Shown in pieces: positions 13,180 through 17,120 of a stretch of DNA of 17,120 nt. The translations under genes and the position numbers were made by a program. Every line of letters starts with the position of its first letter. The first letter of the stretch is position 1. The DNA comes from Oribacterium sp. UBA4274 (GTDB taxonomy: Bacteria; Bacillota; Clostridia; Lachnospirales; Lachnospiraceae): the NCBI GenBank assembly GCA_002396005.1, contig DGVW01000036.1, forward strand, positions 1-17,120, read 5' to 3'. The notes under the pieces are model-generated. The model was not told the DNA's origin and searched no databases. It saw only the letters and a program-made list of their open reading frames with translations.

Positions 13180-15180
13180 TTACAGATTGAACTTATTGAC
13201 CTCAGAATTAAGTACTCCTGCCTGTCTCGTAAGTTCCTGGCTTGCAGCGGCACTTTCCTCTGCTGTAGCAGCATTGGTCTGTACAACGCTGGAGATCTGA
13301 TCGATACCCTGCTTGATATCATTGAGAGACTGCTGCTGATGCTCTGTTGCAGCTGTGATCTCAGCGATAAGCTGTACAGCCTTCTCTGTTGCTTCCTGAG
13401 TACTCTTAAGGTAATTTGCTGTCTGGATGGTGAGAGAATCACCGGTCTGAACAGCATTGATAGTCTCGGTAATAAGGTTCGATGTATCGAGAGCTGCAGT
13501 TGATGACTTACCTGCGAGGTTACGAACCTCATCAGCAACTACGGCAAATCCCTTACCTGCGGCACCTGCACGAGCCGCCTCAACGGCTGCATTGAGAGCC
13601 AGGATGTTGGTCTGGAATGCGATATCATCGATGGTCTTGATGATGGTAGAAATACGTTGTGACTTGTCTGTGATGTCTTCCATCGCCCTACGGAGATCAA
13701 CCATCTGCTCGTTACTTGTATTGATCTGCTCCTCTGCACTGTGGATCTGCTGCTCAGCAACACGTGCGTTTTCAGCCATGTCGATAGTCTTGTCATTGAT
13801 CTGATTGATCTCAGCTGACAACTCCTCGATAGAGCTTGCCTGCTCTGTTGCGCCCTGTGCGAGACCCTGAGCGCCTGCTGAAATCTGAACTGCGCCACCG
13901 TCAACAAGCTTTGCGGAACTCATGATAGAACTTACGATCTCAGTGAGCTGTGATATAAGGTTATCCATGTTGATCTTAAGCTTTGCGAACTGACCTACAT
14001 AATCACGCTTGAGCTGAACATTCAGGTTGCCGTTTGCAACTTCTGAAAGTGCACCGGATATCTCATCGATATAACCCTGATAGTTCTGGAGCTGATCAGT
14101 TGTTTTGCTGAATGCTACTGCCAGCTGGCCAATCTCGTTCTTTGACTCTGTTGGCAGGTCGACATCGAAATCACCCTCAGAAATCTTCTCAGCCGCAACT
14201 GTAACCTTGCGAAGAGGAACAGAGATGACTGAATGTACAACCGTGAGAAGTGCAATAATTATGATTACGATGATCACAACCATGATCACATAACAGATCT
14301 TCTGGAATGCTCTGAGAGCTGCGAGTACATCTGACTCAGGAACTGCTGAATAGAGAACCCAGTTGGTATTTGGAACTGCGGATGCGGCAACATAGAAAAC
14401 AGTGTTACCATTCTTCAGTGATGCACTGTTCCCAGGAGTAACCTTGGCAACTGCTTCTGCAAGAAGCGGGTCTTCTTCAACACCCTTACCATTGATAGAA
14501 GTATCAGGGTTCCCCAAAATCATGCCGTCAGCAACGATAGCTGAGATACCAGTCTTCATCGGCTTCATGGCTGCAGTCTCTTCTGCAAGCTCATCCAGGA
14601 ATATATCGATTCCGCAGGCACCGGTGTCACCATTCCTTAATTTTATAGTTCTGATGAACGATACACAGAGTGCATTGGCCAATGCATCAACGTAAGGCTC
14701 TGTGATGGTGAAAGTCTCATAGTTGCTGCTCGTAGCAGTCTTGTACCAGTCTCTGGTTCTTGGATCGTAATCGGCAGGAACCTCTGTATAGTCAGCATAG
14801 TACATCTCGCCATCCATAAATCCGGTATAGATACCATTGTTCTTGAGATCTCCCATCATGTTGGAATTGTTCATGAAATCCTGATATGCTTTTCTGGACT
14901 CAAAATCCGTAGACTGAGCGGATTCTACAAATGCCTCACCTCTCGCGACGACATTCTGTACTCTCGCACCGAAATTCTCAGCATTATAATCGGACTCAGC
15001 CTGCAGCACATTTACAGACAAAGCTTTGATCTGTGTTTCGGATTGCTTACTCAGGAACAGGATGATAAATACGATACTGATGACAGTAATTGGCACAAGG
15101 ATAAAGAGCAAAGTGCTACTGATGCTTCTCTTAGGGCCCTTGCTGCTGCCATTGTTTAATTTGGGCATACTAATCTTCAT
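13180..15180 (-). CDS. methyl-accepting chemotaxis protein with dCache domain of the amino-acid-binding pattern
   Basis: A 666-residue chemoreceptor. Transmembrane segment 1 is about residues 22-43. An extracellular dCache domain spans about 44-285. Segment 2 is about 294-318 and is Ile/Val-rich. A HAMP domain follows (VPLRKVTVAAEKISEGDFDV, 321-340), then a long cytoplasmic coiled coil whose hairpin tip IDDIAFQTNILALNAAVEAA and GKGFAVVADEVRNLA binds CheA and CheW. The ligand domain carries Y138, R143, W145 and Y146 in DYDPRTRDWYK, then Y163 and D165 in EPYVDA, and D192 in GIDIF. This is the arrangement known for dCache_1AA receptors, so an amino-acid ligand is predicted. It has no C-terminal CheR-tethering pentapeptide (it ends NKFNL). 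GGAG is 7 bases upstream of the ATG. It is monocistronic, and no chemotaxis or flagellar gene is adjacent. Confidence 0.95.
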   Translation of the reverse strand: MKISMPKLNNGSSKGPKRSISSTLLFILVPITVISIVFIILFLSKQSETQIKALSVNVLQAESDYNAENFGARVQNVVARGEAFVESAQSTDFESRKAYQDFMNNSNMMGDLKNNGIYTGFMDGEMYYADYTEVPADYDPRTRDWYKTATSSNYETFTITEPYVDALANALCVSFIRTIKLRNGDTGACGIDIFLDELAEETAAMKPMKTGISAIVADGMILGNPDTSINGKGVEEDPLLAEAVAKVTPGNSASLKNGNTVFYVAASAVPNTNWVLYSAVPESDVLAALRAFQKICYVIMVVIIVIIIIALLTVVHSVISVPLRKVTVAAEKISEGDFDVDLPTESKNEIGQLAVAFSKTTDQLQNYQGYIDEISGALSEVANGNLNVQLKRDYVGQFAKLKINMDNLISQLTEIVSSIMSSAKLVDGGAVQISAGAQGLAQGATEQASSIEELSAEINQINDKTIDMAENARVAEQQIHSAEEQINTSNEQMVDLRRAMEDITDKSQRISTIIKTIDDIAFQTNILALNAAVEAARAGAAGKGFAVVADEVRNLAGKSSTAALDTSNLITETINAVQTGDSLTIQTANYLKSTQEATEKAVQLIAEITAATEHQQQSLNDIKQGIDQISSVVQTNAATAEESAAASQELTRQAGVLNSEVNKFNL

Positions 15181-15533
15181 TTCTACTCTCCATTTTGCTT
15201 AAATTACTTTTATAAAAGTGTTTCACGTTCTTGTTGCGCTAAAATAAACATCGGCTGAAATCGCTAATATATAAAATATTTTCAAGTATAAAATTTGCAA
15301 TTTGTGAGATTTGTCAAGATGAAGAAAAGTTTACATAATTATTAATTCAGAAATGCATCCAAGAATTTTCAGTTCGGTTTAAGGCTTGGTGAGTAGTATA
15401 TGCTCCATCAGATAAACATTCGCCTATGTTCATCTGTGACATAATTTTACGAGTCAGTAAGCTGTGCATACATATAATCCAAGGTATGGTCTGCATAGTC
15501 ACTCGATACAGAATTATGCAATAAATGCACTAA

Positions 15534-15562
15534 AGCCGATGATTCCTCAGGAATCATCGGCT
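15534..15562 (+). terminator. strong hairpin similar to the terminator after the glycosyltransferase
   Basis: A perfect 13-bp stem, AGCCGATGATTCC / GGAATCATCGGCT, with a 3-base loop, followed on the plus strand by the weak tract CTTCTTAAATT. It resembles the terminator at 17080-17106 in sequence, including the flanking ACTAAAGCCG, with a compensatory A-T to G-C change in the stem. No gene I accept lies upstream on the plus strand, so it may end an unseen small RNA or be the remnant of a lost gene's 3' end. Confidence 0.6.
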
Positions 15563-15661
15563 CTTCTTAAATTACCTTAACTTCTTAACTTCATAATTTG
15601 TTATCGAAAGAGCATAGTAACAATTAAGCTGGATCCTAAGCTGCCTTTCTTTTATTCGTAT

Positions 15662-15690
15662 TTGAACTCTATATAAAAATATACGATTAT
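15662..15690 (+). promoter_or_regulatory. weak candidate promoter for the glycosyltransferase gene
   Basis: TTGAAC (15662-15667), a 17-base spacer, then GATTAT (15685-15690), 4/6 matches in each box, about 45 bases upstream of the ATG in an AT-rich stretch. Other AT-rich hexamers nearby (TAAAAT at about 15694) could serve instead. Confidence 0.35.
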
Positions 15691-15734
15691 GTGTAAAATA
15701 GAAAATAACAAAAACTGTTTATGGAGGAAAGCCC

Positions 15735-17069
15735 ATGCCGAAGGTAAGTATAATCGTTCCTGTCTACAATGCGGAAAAGGCTCTCAGGAAATGCGTAGAG
15801 AGCATTTTGAACCAGGAATACAAAGACTTGGAGTTACTTCTGATGGATGACGGAAGTAAGGACTCATCTCCTGCCATCATCGATGAGTATGCAGAAAAAG
15901 ACAGCAGAGTCAGAGCTGTCCATAAGAAAAACTCCGGAGTTTCAGATACCAGAAACATGGCTCTGGACATGGCAGCAGGAACATACATCCAGTTTCTTGA
16001 TGCAGATGACTGGATAACTCCTGATGCCACCAAACTTTTGGTTCGTGGCATGGAGGATTCCGGAGCTGACATGGTCATAGCTGATTTCTACAGAGTAGTT
16101 GGGGAACATCTGTCACAAAAGGGAGACATTGGCACAGACAAGGTACTCACGAGGAAAGATTATGCAGACTTCATGATATCGAGTCCTGCGGACTTCTACT
16201 ATGGAGTCATATGGAATAAATTCTATAAAAAGGAAATTCTGGATCGTTACAGTATCAGAATGAATGTAGAGCTCAGTTATTGTGAGGATTTCATCTTCAA
16301 TATGGAATATGTGCTTCATGCTGATCGTATCGCTGTAGTGAAATCGCCGATTTACTACTATGTAAAAACTGAGGGATCACTGGTTGCCCAGAATATGAAT
16401 CTCAGCAAAATTCTGAGCATGAAGGCCAATGTACTTCAATACTATGACAGATTTTGCAGAAAGGTTTACGACGAAAAGGAATATGATCTCAGAAAGGCAG
16501 AGATTGCCGGATTCCTGCTTGATTTTGCAAAGGATGGTTTTGTTTTCCCTAGTTCCCCGAATTCCAAGAAGCTGGGCACGGAAACTGTATCTGTGCAATA
16601 TAATCCTGAAGGCAGGGATAACATATTTTCTGATAACTACTATGAGGATAAGCTGCTTGAGTACTATCTGAAGCCTGTTTCTATACAGAATGACCTGAAG
16701 CCTGAGGATATCAGGATTCTGCTCTATATGCATATTTCAGCCCGCCCTGTGACCGAAAGGATGGTAGTTGACTATACAAGGCTTCCGCTTGTCACAGTTG
16801 TTACCTCACTTCAAAAGATGAAATCGAGGTACATCCTGAAAAGCCTCCGTCCTGCCCGGGATGACGTACATGCCTCTCTGGCTGAAAGATATATTACCTA
16901 TTATGTACTGGACGATGCGAAGCATATACAGGAGCAGCTTGAAAAAATATTGAAGGATTATGATGAACTCAGATACCGCGGACTGTCCGGCGAGGAAATC
17001 GAGCTTTTGAGGAAGCTGGAAAAAAGAACTGTCGATAATATCAAAACCTTTCTCAGGGCAAATGAATAA
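15735..17069 (+). CDS. family 2 glycosyltransferase fused to a C-terminal MarR-like winged-helix domain
   Basis: A 444-residue single open frame. Residues 1 to about 220 are a GT-A fold family 2 glycosyltransferase: VSIIVPVYNAEKALRKCVES (4-23), the nucleotide-binding D38-D39-G40 in LLMDDGSKD, SGVSDTRNMAL (67-77), the metal-binding D89-A90-D91 in QFLDADDWI, and E184-D185 in SYCEDFIFN as candidate catalytic region. It would transfer a sugar from a nucleotide sugar; it has no membrane span. Residues about 220-315 are a helical linker region. Residues about 320-440 resemble a MarR domain: LKPEDIRILLYM, RMVVDYTRLPLVTVVTSLQK as the helix-turn-helix, a wing near 366-390, then the long helices VLDDAKHIQEQLEKILKDYD and GLSGEEIELLRKLEKRTVDN. 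GGAGG lies 7 bases before the ATG. It is a monocistronic unit with its own terminator. The fusion is discussed under findings. Confidence 0.88.
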   Translation: MPKVSIIVPVYNAEKALRKCVESILNQEYKDLELLLMDDGSKDSSPAIIDEYAEKDSRVRAVHKKNSGVSDTRNMALDMAAGTYIQFLDADDWITPDATKLLVRGMEDSGADMVIADFYRVVGEHLSQKGDIGTDKVLTRKDYADFMISSPADFYYGVIWNKFYKKEILDRYSIRMNVELSYCEDFIFNMEYVLHADRIAVVKSPIYYYVKTEGSLVAQNMNLSKILSMKANVLQYYDRFCRKVYDEKEYDLRKAEIAGFLLDFAKDGFVFPSSPNSKKLGTETVSVQYNPEGRDNIFSDNYYEDKLLEYYLKPVSIQNDLKPEDIRILLYMHISARPVTERMVVDYTRLPLVTVVTSLQKMKSRYILKSLRPARDDVHASLAERYITYYVLDDAKHIQEQLEKILKDYDELRYRGLSGEEIELLRKLEKRTVDNIKTFLRANE

Positions 17070-17079
17070 ATATACTAAA

Positions 17080-17116
17080 GCCGGTGATCCATCGAGAATC
17101 ACCGGCACTCTTTTTT
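17080..17116 (+). terminator. intrinsic terminator after the glycosyltransferase
   Basis: GCCGGTGAT (17080-17088) pairs perfectly with ATCACCGGC (17098-17106) around a 9-base loop, followed by ACTC and a run of six T (17111-17116). It begins 11 bases past the stop codon. Confidence 0.93.
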
Positions 17117-17120
17117 CAAA

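Larger units (their letters stand above)
15181..15734. other. 554-bp divergent intergenic region between the chemoreceptor and the glycosyltransferase
   Basis: The region is AT-rich, with few features I can support. On the minus strand a TTGACA (15312-15317) and a TATACT (15285-15290) exist but are 21 bases apart, too far for a normal promoter. GCCGATGT, resembling a sigma-28 -10, occurs near 15249-15256 without a TAAA at the right distance. On the plus strand a hairpin at 15534-15562 ends an otherwise unexplained stretch; a 32-codon open frame before it (15426-15524) has no ribosome site. A weak promoter for the glycosyltransferase is at 15662-15690. Confidence 0.5.

Noticed and set aside
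13144..13804. Plus-strand frames opposite the chemoreceptor
   Set aside because: They run antisense to the highly conserved signalling domain and encode nothing recognisable.
15249..15256. GCCGATGT on the minus strand as a sigma-28 (motility) promoter for the chemoreceptor
   Set aside because: No TAAA-type -35 occurs at the needed 14-16 base distance, and a similar hexamer also occurs in the unrelated hairpin at 15534.
15285..15317. TTGACA ... TATACT as a promoter for the chemoreceptor
   Set aside because: The boxes are individually good, but the 21-base spacer is too long for a standard promoter.
15426..15524. 32-codon plus-strand frame just before the hairpin at 15534
   Set aside because: It has no ribosome site, no recognisable sequence and unusual composition; it could only be a remnant of a gene end.
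15181..15734. c-di-GMP or other riboswitch upstream of the chemoreceptor
   Set aside because: I looked for the conserved GEMM core and other known aptamer signatures and saw none on either strand.

Overview
The window looks like chromosome of a low-to-moderate GC anaerobic Firmicute, most likely a Lachnospiraceae member of the Butyrivibrio/Pseudobutyrivibrio kind. This is inferred from strong AGGAGG-type ribosome sites, intrinsic terminators after most genes, extended -10 promoters, a GlpP-controlled glycerol operon with the clostridial GlpA-like/FAD-oxidoreductase/DUF1667 triplet, and an HPr-like protein without the catalytic His. No insertion sequence, phage gene, tRNA, rRNA or CRISPR array was seen.

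Layout. (1) 1-1890, minus strand: a sigma-70-type factor followed by a CobW-like P-loop GTPase cut by the left edge. (2) 1893-3830, minus: a short basic protein overlapping a large SseB-domain protein with low-complexity linkers, with its own promoter and terminator. (3) 3975-4883, plus: a Cof-type HAD phosphatase, divergent from (2). (4) 4882-5073: a 192-bp imperfect palindrome filling the gap between convergent genes. (5) 5088-10660, minus: the glycerol operon glpP-glpK-(GlpA-like)-(FAD oxidoreductase)-(DUF1667), preceded by a leader with a strong intrinsic terminator that fits GlpP antitermination, and with structured RNA in two intercistronic gaps. (6) 10785-13130, minus: a Crh-like HPr-fold protein, a 148-aa protein of unknown function, and a membrane-anchored glycerophosphodiester phosphodiesterase. 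(7) 13054-15180, minus: a chemoreceptor whose dCache domain carries the amino-acid-binding residue pattern. (8) 15534-17116, plus: a family 2 glycosyltransferase fused to a C-terminal MarR-like winged helix, flanked by two similar hairpins.

How it fits together. The phosphodiesterase could release glycerol-3-phosphate outside the membrane. GlpK makes the same compound from glycerol, and the GlpA-like dehydrogenase with its two partners oxidises it to dihydroxyacetone phosphate. GlpP would sense glycerol-3-phosphate and relieve termination in its own leader. No glycerol or glycerol-3-phosphate transporter is in the window.

The most unusual items are the GT2-MarR fusion, the 192-bp palindrome, the glpP leader attenuator, and the CobW-like GTPase that lacks both the CxCC metal motif and a normal NKxD motif.
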